A DNA stretch of 10,532 nt from an uncultured Eubacteriales bacterium (GCA_910583765.1 CAJTYS010000077.1:1-10532); one strand, 5' to 3'; counted from the first letter of the stretch, positions 1 through 6,743 are shown. Notes: generated by a model not told the origin, from the letters alone. Numbers and translations: made by a program.

Positions 1-497
1 TAAGCCAGGGTCACGGGCTGGGCCCGCTGCAGGTGGGTGTAGCCGGGCATCACCGTGTCTTGGTGCTGCTCCGCCAGGTCCACCAGGGTTTTCATGAGCT
101 TGGCCAGCAGCTGCTGGATGGCAGTGATTTCATCCTTCAGATAAAGGCGGATGTCCACAGCCACTTGGTCGTTTCTGCTGCGGGCAGTATGCAGCCTTTT
201 TCCCGCGTCACCGATGCGTTCTGTAAGCGCGGATTCGATGTTCATGTGGATGTCTTCCGACTCAATGGTGAACTCCACTTTTCCGGCTTCAATGTCCGCT
301 TGGATCTCTTTTAGGGTCTTGATGATCAGTTCCGCTTCCTCTTGGGGGATGATGCCTTGTTTCCCCAGCATGGCCGCGTGAGCCATGCTGCCTTTGATAT
401 CGTCTTTATATAACCTCTGGTCGAATTCAATGGAAGCGTTGAACTCGTCAGCGGACGAAGTCGCCGCCTTTGAGAACCTTCCTTTCCAAAGTTTCAT
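1..497 (-). CDS. argH: Argininosuccinate lyase (5' part only; C-terminal part lies beyond the left edge)
   Basis: ArgH splits argininosuccinate into arginine and fumarate, the last step of arginine synthesis, in the cytoplasm as a homotetramer. Translating the minus strand from the ATG at 497-495 gives 165 residues, open to the window edge; the family is about 460 long. Visible landmarks are the N-terminal KLWKGRFSK (family usually KLWGGRF), HTARSRNDQV at residues 103-112 (substrate-binding signature), and PGYTHLQRAQPVTL at 151-164, whose His155 matches the family's conserved catalytic-region histidine. A ribosome site AAGGAGG lies 11 nt upstream of the ATG, inside argG. The start falls within the end of argG, giving a 50-nt overlap in another frame, so the two genes are cotranscribed and probably translationally coupled. 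The second-residue change in WGGRF to WKGRF is the only oddity. Identification is very secure; the 3' end is not visible. Confidence 0.95.
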   Translation of the reverse strand, partial: MKLWKGRFSKAATSSADEFNASIEFDQRLYKDDIKGSMAHAAMLGKQGIIPQEEAELIIKTLKEIQADIEAGKVEFTIESEDIHMNIESALTERIGDAGKRLHTARSRNDQVAVDIRLYLKDEITAIQQLLAKLMKTLVDLAEQHQDTVMPGYTHLQRAQPVTLA

Positions 498-1716
498 GGG
501 CCTTGGCACCTCCTTCTTTGTTTTGTTTCTGAATCGCCCTGATCTTCAAAGGCAGTGAGAACAGGTTGATGAAACCGTCCGCGTCGCTCTGGTTGTAAAC
601 TTCGTCCTTGCTGAAGGTGGCGAATTCCTCACTGTACAGGGAGTTTGGAGATTTCCGTCCAGCGGCCACGGCGCTTCCTTTATATAACTTCATTCTCACT
701 GTTCCGGTCACTAGCTTTTGGGTCTCGTCCACAAAGGCGGAGATGGCTTCCCGCAGCGGCGTGTACCACAGCCCGTCGTAGCAGAGCTGGGCGAATTTCT
801 GGGCCACAATGTATTTGTACTGGGTGGTGTCTCTGTCTAGAATCAGTTTTTCCAGAGCAGTATGGGCGGTGAAGAGGATGGTGCCTCCCGGAGTTTCATA
901 AACGCCCCTGGACTTCATGCCCACCAGACGGTTTTCAATCAGGTCCGCGGTGCCCACGCCATTGGCGCTTCCCAGTTCATTGAGCTTTGTCAGCAGTTCG
1001 ATGGGTCCCATCTTTTGCCCATTGATGCCTACAGGTACGCCAGCTTCAAAGTCAATGTCCACATAGGTGACTTCATCCGGTGCTTTTTCCGGCGGCACGG
1101 ACAGAACGTGGATGGTGTCATAATGCTCGTTCCAAGGGTTTTCCAGCTCGCCGCCTTCGTGACTGATGTGCCAGATGTTTTCATCACGGCTGTAGATCTT
1201 GGCTTCACTCTGATTGATCGGGATGTTGTGGGAAGCCGCGTAAGCTAGCAGGTCTTCTCTTGATTCAAAGTCCCAAAATCTCCAAGGCGCGATGATCTTG
1301 ATAGCTGGTTCCAAGGCTTTGATGGTGGTTTCAAAACGCACCTGGTCATTTCCCTTTCCCGTGCAGCCATGGGCTATGTAATACGCGCCTTCCTGCTGCG
1401 CCACTTCTACTAATTTCTTTGCCATCAGCGGCCGTGCCATGGAAGTTCCAAGCATGTATTCATTTTCATAGATCGCGCCTGCTTTCAATGTCGGCCAGAT
1501 GAAATCCGTGATGAATTCTTCCCGCAGGTCGATGGTGATCGCTTTGCAGGCACCTGTGTCCATAGCCTTTTTTTCAATTGCGTCAAAATCTTCCTTTTGT
1601 CCGGCATTGCAGCATACTGCGATGACGTCATAATCATAATTTTCTTTTAACCAGGTCATGATGATGGAAGTGTCCAGGCCCCCTGAATAGGCCAGCACTA
1701 CTTTTTCTTTTGCCAT
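448..1716 (-). CDS. argG: Argininosuccinate synthase
   Basis: ArgG joins citrulline and aspartate using ATP to form argininosuccinate, the penultimate step of arginine synthesis, in the cytoplasm. The 422-residue product begins MAKEKVVLAYSGGLDTS, where AYSGGLDTS (residues 9-17) is the PP-loop ATP pyrophosphatase motif. GCTGKGNDQVRFE near residues 117-130 is the conserved nucleotide/citrulline loop of the family. The start is supported by AAGGAGG 7 nt upstream. Typical family members are about 400 residues. This one carries a basic tail of roughly 22-26 residues after the usual end (around LPLKIRA). That tail is encoded by the DNA holding the argH ribosome site and first 17 codons. Two ARG-box-like operators and a promoter lie directly upstream, so arginine-dependent repression by an ArgR/AhrC protein is expected. 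The gene is divergent from the AI-2E-family gene at 1986. Confidence 0.97.
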   Translation of the reverse strand: MAKEKVVLAYSGGLDTSIIMTWLKENYDYDVIAVCCNAGQKEDFDAIEKKAMDTGACKAITIDLREEFITDFIWPTLKAGAIYENEYMLGTSMARPLMAKKLVEVAQQEGAYYIAHGCTGKGNDQVRFETTIKALEPAIKIIAPWRFWDFESREDLLAYAASHNIPINQSEAKIYSRDENIWHISHEGGELENPWNEHYDTIHVLSVPPEKAPDEVTYVDIDFEAGVPVGINGQKMGPIELLTKLNELGSANGVGTADLIENRLVGMKSRGVYETPGGTILFTAHTALEKLILDRDTTQYKYIVAQKFAQLCYDGLWYTPLREAISAFVDETQKLVTGTVRMKLYKGSAVAAGRKSPNSLYSEEFATFSKDEVYNQSDADGFINLFSLPLKIRAIQKQNKEGGAKAHETLERKVLKGGDFVR

Positions 1717-1745
1717 TGTTTCTCCTCCTTGTGCCCTTGTATGGG

Positions 1746-1783
1746 AATGAATATTTAATTCATATTATGAATAAAAATTTAAA
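1746..1783 (-). promoter_or_regulatory. Tandem ARG-box-like operators of argGH
   Basis: Two AT-rich half-palindromic sites stand about 20 bp centre to centre. TGAATATTTAATTCA at 1748-1762 has perfect TGAAT/ATTCA arms with a 5-bp core. TGAATAAAAATTTA at 1768-1781 has the usual 4-bp core and one mismatch to the TGAAT-N4-ATTCA pattern; it closely resembles the Bacillus ARG box. Pairs of ARG boxes about one to two helical turns apart are the known target of ArgR/AhrC hexamers in the presence of arginine. They lie just downstream of the predicted argG -10 box, where a bound repressor would cover the transcription start or block elongation. The repressor assignment is inference from the motif and from the arginine genes beside it. 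Confidence 0.75.
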
Positions 1784-1793
1784 ACATAGGCTA

Positions 1794-1821
1794 ATTATAC
1801 AACAAAAGAACAAAAAAGCAA
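1794..1821 (-). promoter_or_regulatory. Predicted sigma-A promoter of argGH
   Basis: On the minus strand a perfect -10 TATAAT lies at 1799-1794. A partial -35 TTGCTT is at 1821-1816, with 16-nt spacing. A/T tracts just upstream (about 1825-1850, including ATTTTTGTAAAAAT at 1826-1839) could serve as an UP element. The predicted start of transcription is near 1787, giving a leader of about 70 nt that contains both ARG-box-like sites. Only three of six -35 bases match, so the -35 is the less certain half. Confidence 0.6.
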
Positions 1822-1947
1822 CCCCATTTTTGTAAAAATTCCACAAAAAATTCGAGAATCCGAAAAAACATAAAGACTTTCATGCATGAATAGTGTAAAA
1901 TAAAAGAAAGACGGAGAAGAACCGTGGTATTGTTTGGAAAATGTGTA

Positions 1948-1953
1948 TATAAT
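1948..1953 (+). promoter_or_regulatory. Predicted -10 box of the AI-2E/murB/PHP/rapZ operon
   Basis: A perfect TATAAT lies 33 nt before the ATG of the AI-2E-family gene, with an A/T-rich surround. No good -35 sits at 16-18 nt: the 17-nt position reads TGGTAT, and a TTGTTT at 1930-1935 is too close (12 nt). The ribosome site AAGGTGAGGAG (1963-1973) follows. I infer a promoter with a weak -35, possibly activator-dependent. Confidence 0.45.
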
Positions 1954-1985
1954 AGAAAGTATAAGGTGAGGAGCGCGTATCGGAC

Positions 1986-3248
1986 ATGAAGCTGCGATTT
2001 GAAGAAACACATGTAAAATGGGGAGTGACCGCTTTTCTGGTAGTGACTGCCTGCATTGTTGTATTTTTTTCCATCTATCGTTTTGATGTGCTTTCGGAGA
2101 TCATCAGCATTGTGACAGGGATCCTGACTCCCTTTATTTATGGATTGGTGTTCGCGTATCTGCTGTGCCCCATTTATAATCTAGTGACCCGCAATCTGTA
2201 CCGGCTGTTTAGCCGGCGGCTGCGGAACCAGAAGCGGACTTTGACTTTATCCAAGGGTTTGGCGACGTTCGTTTCTTTGCTGGTGTTCGCTATTGTGATC
2301 AGCGGCATTTGCTGGATGATCATACCGGGCCTGGTGGAAAGCGTCATGCATATTGTCAGCATCCTGCCAGACAGCATGGAGCAATTTTCTCAATGGATCG
2401 ATGAAAAGACCATGCGCTATCCGGAGATGCAGGCCACATTGGAAAACTGGATCGAACGCTTTACCAACAATATTATCAAATATGTGGAAGAAACCATGCT
2501 CCCAGGTTACATGGAAGTGGCGACCAGCATTTCCACAGGAGTGTTCAGCGTGATCACGGTGCTGAAAAACTTTTTTATCGGCATTATCATTTGTGCCTAT
2601 TTCCTCAACAGCAAAGATCTGTTCGCGGCTCAGTCGAAAAAGCTGATCCTGGCAACTTGCAATGAGACAAGGGCAAAGCGGCTCCTGGAAGGCGCGATCT
2701 TCACCAACAAGACCTTTGGCGGGTTCATCAATGGAAAGATCATTGATTCCATCATTATTGGCATCATTTGCTTTGTGGTCATGTCCGTGCTCAATTGGGA
2801 ATATCCGCTGCTCATTAGCTGCATCATTGGCCTGACCAATGTGATCCCGTTTTTTGGACCATTTATCGGGGCCATACCTTCGGCATTGTTGATTCTCATG
2901 GTCAGTCCCACGCAGTGTGTGTATTTCCTGATATTCATACTGATCCTGCAGCAAGTGGACGGCAATATCATTGGGCCGAAGATCCTGGGAGACAGCACGG
3001 GACTTTCCAGTTTTTGGGTTATGTTCGCCATTTTAGTGGGCGGCGGTCTGTTCGGTTTCGTGGGCATGGTAGTGGGCATACCGATCTTTGCTGTATTCTA
3101 TGCGTATTTTAGCAGCGCGGTCAACAGGCGGCTGGACAAACGAGGATTTTCCACGAACATTAAAGATTATACCATTGATAAATACAGGGTGACACAAACC
3201 AGTAAACGAAAGAGAGAGGGGAAGGCAAATGGCATCTTTAAAAAATAG
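1986..3248 (+). CDS. AI-2E family transporter (PerM/YdbI-type membrane protein)
   Basis: A 420-residue polytopic membrane protein of the AI-2E transporter (formerly UPF0118) family. Hydrophobic segments are visible at about 13-32, 40-60, 91-114, 184-207, 252-269, 274-306, 310-323 and 342-375. A long soluble, helical stretch lies between the third and fourth (about 115-183), as is usual for the family. Signature sequences are GLTNVIPFFGPFIGAIPSAL (282-301) and DGNIIGPKILGDSTGL (325-340), followed by the glycine-rich VGGGLFGFVGMVVGIP. The C-terminal tail is short, basic and probably cytoplasmic. Family members have been linked to autoinducer-2 export, to Na+/H+ antiport and to unknown permease roles, so the substrate here cannot be stated. 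A ribosome site AAGGTGAGGAG precedes the ATG by 12 nt. Its last 20 nt overlap murB, so it is the first gene of the murB operon. Confidence 0.9.
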   Translation: MKLRFEETHVKWGVTAFLVVTACIVVFFSIYRFDVLSEIISIVTGILTPFIYGLVFAYLLCPIYNLVTRNLYRLFSRRLRNQKRTLTLSKGLATFVSLLVFAIVISGICWMIIPGLVESVMHIVSILPDSMEQFSQWIDEKTMRYPEMQATLENWIERFTNNIIKYVEETMLPGYMEVATSISTGVFSVITVLKNFFIGIIICAYFLNSKDLFAAQSKKLILATCNETRAKRLLEGAIFTNKTFGGFINGKIIDSIIIGIICFVVMSVLNWEYPLLISCIIGLTNVIPFFGPFIGAIPSALLILMVSPTQCVYFLIFILILQQVDGNIIGPKILGDSTGLSSFWVMFAILVGGGLFGFVGMVVGIPIFAVFYAYFSSAVNRRLDKRGFSTNIKDYTIDKYRVTQTSKRKREGKANGIFKK

Positions 3249-4137
3249 GATCAGAGAAAAATTAGGAGAACAGGCAGTCTTGGAAAACTGTGACATGAGC
3301 AGGTTCACGTCTTTTCGCGCAGGAGGAAAGGCGGACCTTCTGATCGTGCCAGGAAACGTGGGAGAGCTGAAATTCACGCTGCAGGAGCTTACGAAAGAAG
3401 ATATGCCCCACATGGTCATGGGCAATGGCTCCAATATTTTAGTGAGGGATGGAGGCTACAAGGGGGCCATCGTCAAGCTGGGAGAAGCCTTTGGCACCAT
3501 GGAGATCCAGGGAGAGACTTTGACTGCGGGATGCGGGACCTTGATGTCAGCTGTGGCAAAATCCGCGCTGGAAGCAGGGCTTTCGGGATTTGAATTCGCC
3601 AGCGGCATACCAGGCAGTCTGGGGGGCGCTGTTTTCATGAACGCAGGGGCTTATGGCGGTGAAATGGCTGACATCATTCAGGAAGCCAGGATCCTGGCCA
3701 GGGATGGGAGCAGGGAATATGTCCTTTCTTGTCAGGAGCTGGATCTGGGATACCGCCACAGCGTGCTCCATGAAACCGGAGATATCGTAATCAGCGTCAC
3801 GCTGGGCCTAGCTCGGGGCAAGCAGGAGGCCATTGGGGAAAAAATGCGGGAATTGACTGCGAAGAGGAATGAAAAGCAGCCAGTGTCCCTGCCAAGCGCA
3901 GGCAGCTTTTTTAAACGCCCCGAAGGGTATTTTGCGGGAAAACTGATTCAGGACGCAGGGCTAAAAGGCATGTCCGTGGGCGGGGCGCAGGTTTCGCCTC
4001 TGCACAGCGGGTTCATCGTCAACACCGGCGGAGCCACGGCCACGGATATCCTGCGGCTCATGGCAGTGGTACAGGCCACGGTGCTTGACCAGTTTGGCGT
4101 GAAATTAGAGCCGGAGGTGCGGATCATTGGAGAATAA
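3229..4137 (+). CDS. murB: UDP-N-acetylenolpyruvoylglucosamine reductase (UDP-N-acetylmuramate dehydrogenase)
   Basis: MurB is the cytoplasmic FAD enzyme that uses NADPH to reduce UDP-GlcNAc-enolpyruvate to UDP-N-acetylmuramate, the second committed step of peptidoglycan synthesis. The 302-residue length is typical of the shorter type II enzymes of Gram-positive bacteria. FAD-binding landmarks are TSFRAGGKADLLIVP near residue 27, GNGSNILVRDGG from residue 65, and GSLGGAVFMNAGAYGGE from 129. YRHSVL follows, then PSAGSFFKRP, where Ser226 is the expected proton-donating serine. The C-terminal LEPEVRIIG contains the conserved acidic residue (Glu296 by motif). The start at 3229 has GAGAGGGGAAGG just upstream and lies 20 nt inside the preceding gene. 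The stop overlaps the next gene by 11 nt. The tight packing indicates translational coupling. No defect is seen. Confidence 0.97.
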   Translation: MASLKNRIREKLGEQAVLENCDMSRFTSFRAGGKADLLIVPGNVGELKFTLQELTKEDMPHMVMGNGSNILVRDGGYKGAIVKLGEAFGTMEIQGETLTAGCGTLMSAVAKSALEAGLSGFEFASGIPGSLGGAVFMNAGAYGGEMADIIQEARILARDGSREYVLSCQELDLGYRHSVLHETGDIVISVTLGLARGKQEAIGEKMRELTAKRNEKQPVSLPSAGSFFKRPEGYFAGKLIQDAGLKGMSVGGAQVSPLHSGFIVNTGGATATDILRLMAVVQATVLDQFGVKLEPEVRIIGE

Positions 4138-4861
4138 GCGTTATGAGATCGGATATGATCTCCATACCCATACGATTTTTTCCCATGGTAAGGGGACCAT
4201 TGAAGAAAACGTGCAGGCAGCCATAGACCGCGGTTTGTCCCATATCGCCATTAGCGACCACGGACCGGGACACTTGTTTTACGGCATCAAGCGCGCTCAT
4301 GTGCCGGTAATGCGCAAGGAAATTGAAGTGCTGAATAAAAAATATCCTCAGATCATGATCCAGCTCAGCGTGGAAGCGAACATCATCAATTCGCCAAATC
4401 ATTTGGATGTGACGCCAGAGGAATTCGGCCAGTATGATTTTGTGATCGCCGGATACCATTATGGGCTGCCTAGAGGCTACTGTGTTTCCAATTGGCTCTG
4501 GGGTCATGGGCTAAAGCTGGGAGAGCGGCGGCTGCGGAATAAAAATACGGACATGGTCATCAAAGCGCTGTATGAAAACAATATCGCCATTTTGACCCAT
4601 CCAGGGGACAAGGGGCCATTTGAGATGCTGCCCATCGCAGAAGCCTGCGCGGACACGGACACGCTGATGGAGATCAGCACTTGGCATCCCCATTTGACAG
4701 TGGAGGAACTGGAGACAGCGGCCAAGACGGACGCGCAGTTCATCATCAGCAGCGACGCGCATACGCCAAGGCGGATCGGGGACTTTGAAGGTGGCTTGAA
4801 ACGAGCCGTGGAAGCAGGGCTCGATTTGGCCAGGATCGTGAATTTGAGGGAGATAAAATGA
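4127..4861 (+). CDS. PHP-domain metal-dependent phosphoesterase
   Basis: A 244-residue protein made of one PHP (polymerase and histidinol phosphatase) domain, resembling the YcdX type. PHP enzymes hydrolyse phosphomonoesters with a multinuclear metal centre; the physiological substrate is unknown. Predicted metal ligands are all in place: DLHTHT (His13, His15), SDHG (Asp44, His45), VEAN (Glu83), GYHYG (His111), LTHPGDKG (His158) and SSDAHTP (Asp210, His212). The start is a TTG at 4127, inside the end of murB, chosen because an excellent GGAGGTG (4113-4119) sits 7 nt before it. The first in-frame residues lead straight into the domain and no in-frame ATG is nearby. Its TGA overlaps the rapZ ATG in an ATGA junction. 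A PHP gene between murB and rapZ is a known clostridial arrangement. Confidence 0.88.
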   Translation: MENKRYEIGYDLHTHTIFSHGKGTIEENVQAAIDRGLSHIAISDHGPGHLFYGIKRAHVPVMRKEIEVLNKKYPQIMIQLSVEANIINSPNHLDVTPEEFGQYDFVIAGYHYGLPRGYCVSNWLWGHGLKLGERRLRNKNTDMVIKALYENNIAILTHPGDKGPFEMLPIAEACADTDTLMEISTWHPHLTVEELETAAKTDAQFIISSDAHTPRRIGDFEGGLKRAVEAGLDLARIVNLREIK

Positions 4862-5706
4862 AAACAGTAATCGTAACAGGATTGTCAGGAGCGGGAAAGA
4901 GCCAGGCCATGAACTGCTTGGAAGAATTGGGCTATTACTGCGTGGACAACATGCCGCCGGCATTGATCAAAAGCTTCGTCCAGCTGGCAGCAGAAGGAAC
5001 AGCGCCCATCGAGCGAGCCGCTTTCGCGGTGGATGTGCGGGGCGGAGAGCTATTCGCGGACATGGAAAAAGCGCTGGAATCCCTGGAGGAAGACGGGATC
5101 GAATACAAGATCCTGTACTTGGAGGCATCGGAGCAAGTGTTGATCCGCCGTTTCAGCGAGACCAGGCGGCAGCATCCTCTGTCTAGGGGAGAGAGCACGG
5201 AGGAAGGCTTGAAGCGAGAAACTTCCATGCTCCGAGAGCTGCGTGCCAGAGCAGATTATGTGATCGACACTTCTAATATGAAGGTGGCTCGTCTTTGGGA
5301 GGAAGTGAAGGACCTGGTCACCTCTGGAGAAAGCGAAAAGACCTTTGTGGTCAACATAGCCTCCTTTGGATACAAGCGAGGCATCCCTTTGGGAGCGGAC
5401 ATGGTCTTTGATATGCGTTTCATTCCCAATCCTTATTATGTGAAATCTCTGCGGGAACTGACAGGCAACAATAAAAAGATACAGGATTATGTGATGAAGC
5501 AGGAGGTGACCCAGGAATTCCTCAGGCAGGTGGAACCTTTGATTTTGGAGCTGATCCCTTCCTATATGCGGGAGGGAAAGTATAACTTGAATTTGGCCTT
5601 TGGCTGCACGGGAGGGCACCATCGTTCAGTGGCCATGGCCAATGAAATGGCAGAACGTCTCAGGGCTCATGGCAAGCGAGTGACTGTGGAGCATCGGGAT
5701 CTGTAA
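4858..5706 (+). CDS. rapZ: RNase adapter / nucleotide-binding protein RapZ (YvcJ)
   Basis: A 282-residue cytoplasmic P-loop protein of the RapZ/YvcJ family. The N-terminal domain starts MKTVIVTGLSGAGKS, with the Walker A motif GLSGAGKS at 8-15 and a Walker-B-like FAVDVRG around Asp59. The C-terminal domain contains SFGYKRGIPLGADMVFDMRFIPNP and GCTGGHHRSV (249-258), both signature elements. In Escherichia coli RapZ steers the GlmZ/GlmY small RNAs to RNase E and controls glucosamine-6-phosphate synthase. In Bacillus YvcJ binds and hydrolyses nucleotides and its target is less clear, so the RNA role here is an extrapolation. The ATG overlaps the preceding stop by 4 nt, and GAGGGAG lies just upstream. 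The usual downstream neighbour, yvcK, is absent from this window. Confidence 0.94.
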   Translation: MKTVIVTGLSGAGKSQAMNCLEELGYYCVDNMPPALIKSFVQLAAEGTAPIERAAFAVDVRGGELFADMEKALESLEEDGIEYKILYLEASEQVLIRRFSETRRQHPLSRGESTEEGLKRETSMLRELRARADYVIDTSNMKVARLWEEVKDLVTSGESEKTFVVNIASFGYKRGIPLGADMVFDMRFIPNPYYVKSLRELTGNNKKIQDYVMKQEVTQEFLRQVEPLILELIPSYMREGKYNLNLAFGCTGGHHRSVAMANEMAERLRAHGKRVTVEHRDL

Positions 5707-5730
5707 AGAGCAGGGCGCAATAAACGAGTA

Positions 5731-5750
5731 AAAAGGGCACTGGCGCTTTT
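5731..5750 (+). terminator. Possible weak intrinsic terminator after rapZ
   Basis: AAAAGGGC and GCGCTTTT form an 8-bp stem with one G-G mismatch and a 4-nt ACTG loop. The A and T tracts are part of the arms, as in bidirectional terminators, but no further T-run follows. It lies 24 nt after the rapZ stop and before an independent promoter, which fits an operon end. The stem is short, so read-through is likely. Confidence 0.4.
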
Positions 5751-5772
5751 CTGGATAAAAACCGGACATGCG

Positions 5773-5799
5773 CAAGCAATTGCAAGATATCCTTGCTTG
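5773..5799. promoter_or_regulatory. Inverted repeat over the kce promoter, candidate operator
   Basis: CAAGCAA (5773-5779) and TTGCTTG (5793-5799) are perfect inverted 7-mers separated by 13 nt. A nested pair, GCAAG (5782-5786) and CTTGC (5792-5796), lies in the same stretch, as does the palindrome GCAATTGC (5776-5783). The right arm covers the predicted -35 box of the kce promoter, a placement typical of a repressor site. No specific regulator can be named. Confidence 0.45.
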
Positions 5800-5821
5800 G
5801 CAGAAGGTTTTACCGTATAAT
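5793..5821 (+). promoter_or_regulatory. Predicted sigma-A promoter of kce
   Basis: TTGCTT at 5793-5798 and a perfect TATAAT at 5816-5821 are separated by exactly 17 nt. The predicted transcription start near 5828 leaves a leader of about 36 nt before the ATG at 5864. This argues that the gene is not simply part of the rapZ operon. It also shows that an in-frame ATG at 5768 is not the translation start, since it precedes the promoter. Confidence 0.65.
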
Positions 5822-5863
5822 GAAACTAATGGTTTTAGAGTATACGAAGCAAGGAGAATGATT

Positions 5864-6688
5864 ATGGAAAAACTGATTATCGCAGCCGCCATTTGCGGCG
5901 CGGAAGTAACGAAGGAGCACAACCCCGCGGTCCCTTACACAGTGGAAGAAATCGTAAGGGAGGCGAAATCCGCTTATGACGCTGGCGCAGCGGTCATCCA
6001 CCTTCATGTGAGAGAAGATGACGGCACGCCGACTCAGAGCAAAGAGCGTTTCCAGGAATGCGTGAACGCGATTTTAAAAGCGTGTCCTGATGTGATCATC
6101 CAGCCTTCCACAGGCGGCGCAGTGGGAATGACGGATCTGGAACGGCTCCAGTCCACAGAGATCACGCCGACACCGGAATTCGCCACTCTGGACTGCGGCA
6201 CCTGCAACTTTGGCGGCGATGAAATTTTCATCAATACAGACAACACGATCTTCAACTTCGCGAAGATCATGAAGCAGCGGGGCATCAAGCCGGAATTGGA
6301 ATGCTTTGACAAAGGGATGCTGGACATCGCCTTGAAAGCGGACCGCAAAGGCCTGCTGGAGCACCCGCTTCACTTTGACTTTGTGCTGGGCGTGCAGATG
6401 GCGGCCACTATCAGGGATCTGGCTTTCTGCGTGGACAGCCTTCCGCCAGGGGCCACCTGGACTGGAGCCGGCATTGGAAAGGCTCAGTTTGATATCGCCG
6501 CGGCTTCCATTATTATGGGCGGCCATGTACGAGTCGGATTTGAAGACAACCTTTACATTGAAAAAGGCGTTTTGGCAAAGAGCAATGGGGAGCAGGTGGA
6601 AAAGGCTGTGAAACTGGCCAAGCTCTTGGGCAGGAAAGTGGCATCTCCAGACGAGGCCAGAGAGATTCTAAGCATCAAAAAGAAATAA
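5864..6688 (+). CDS. kce: 3-keto-5-aminohexanoate cleavage enzyme / BKACE-family protein (DUF849)
   Basis: A 274-residue (beta/alpha)8-barrel protein of the BKACE family. Kce condenses 3-keto-5-aminohexanoate with acetyl-CoA, giving acetoacetate and 3-aminobutyryl-CoA, in anaerobic lysine fermentation. The zinc site matches the characterised family: Glu14 (ICGAEVTKEHNP), His46 and His48 (VIHLHVRED), and Glu227 (VRVGFEDN). Ser82 and Gly85 of QPSTGG are also present. ATLDCGTCNFGGDEIF around 107-122 has Asp110 where I recall Asn in the structurally studied Cloacamonas enzyme. ATG 5864 is chosen because AAGGAG (5851-5856) is 7 nt upstream; the ATG at 5858 is too close and the one at 5768 precedes the promoter. 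The gene has its own promoter and sits where yvcK is normally found. No other lysine-fermentation gene (kamA, kal, kdd) is in the window, so other beta-keto acid substrates remain possible. The family call is firm; the exact substrate is inferred. Confidence 0.85.
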   Translation: MEKLIIAAAICGAEVTKEHNPAVPYTVEEIVREAKSAYDAGAAVIHLHVREDDGTPTQSKERFQECVNAILKACPDVIIQPSTGGAVGMTDLERLQSTEITPTPEFATLDCGTCNFGGDEIFINTDNTIFNFAKIMKQRGIKPELECFDKGMLDIALKADRKGLLEHPLHFDFVLGVQMAATIRDLAFCVDSLPPGATWTGAGIGKAQFDIAAASIIMGGHVRVGFEDNLYIEKGVLAKSNGEQVEKAVKLAKLLGRKVASPDEAREILSIKKK

Positions 6689-6743
6689 ATGACAGGAAAG
6701 CTGAGCAGGAGAGTTTCTTCTGATCAAGGAAAAAGCAGGAATT

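Noticed and set aside
862..1248. 128-codon plus-strand open frame
   Set aside because: It lies wholly antisense within argG, has no ribosome site and no recognisable protein features.
1791..2074. Short minus-strand open frames in the argG upstream region
   Set aside because: They cross the argG promoter and the start of the AI-2E gene, are low-complexity Phe/Leu-rich readings of A/T-rich DNA, and lack ribosome sites.
2247..2954. 235-codon minus-strand open frame
   Set aside because: It is antisense to the AI-2E-family gene. Its His/Asp/Asn-rich composition is what the reverse strand of a membrane-protein gene gives.
5050..5622. 190-codon minus-strand open frame
   Set aside because: Antisense to rapZ, which is clearly coding; no start signal or known motif.
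5768..5863. N-terminal extension of Kce from the ATG at 5768
   Set aside because: The kce promoter lies inside this stretch, the extension has no family similarity, and AAGGAG correctly serves the ATG at 5864.
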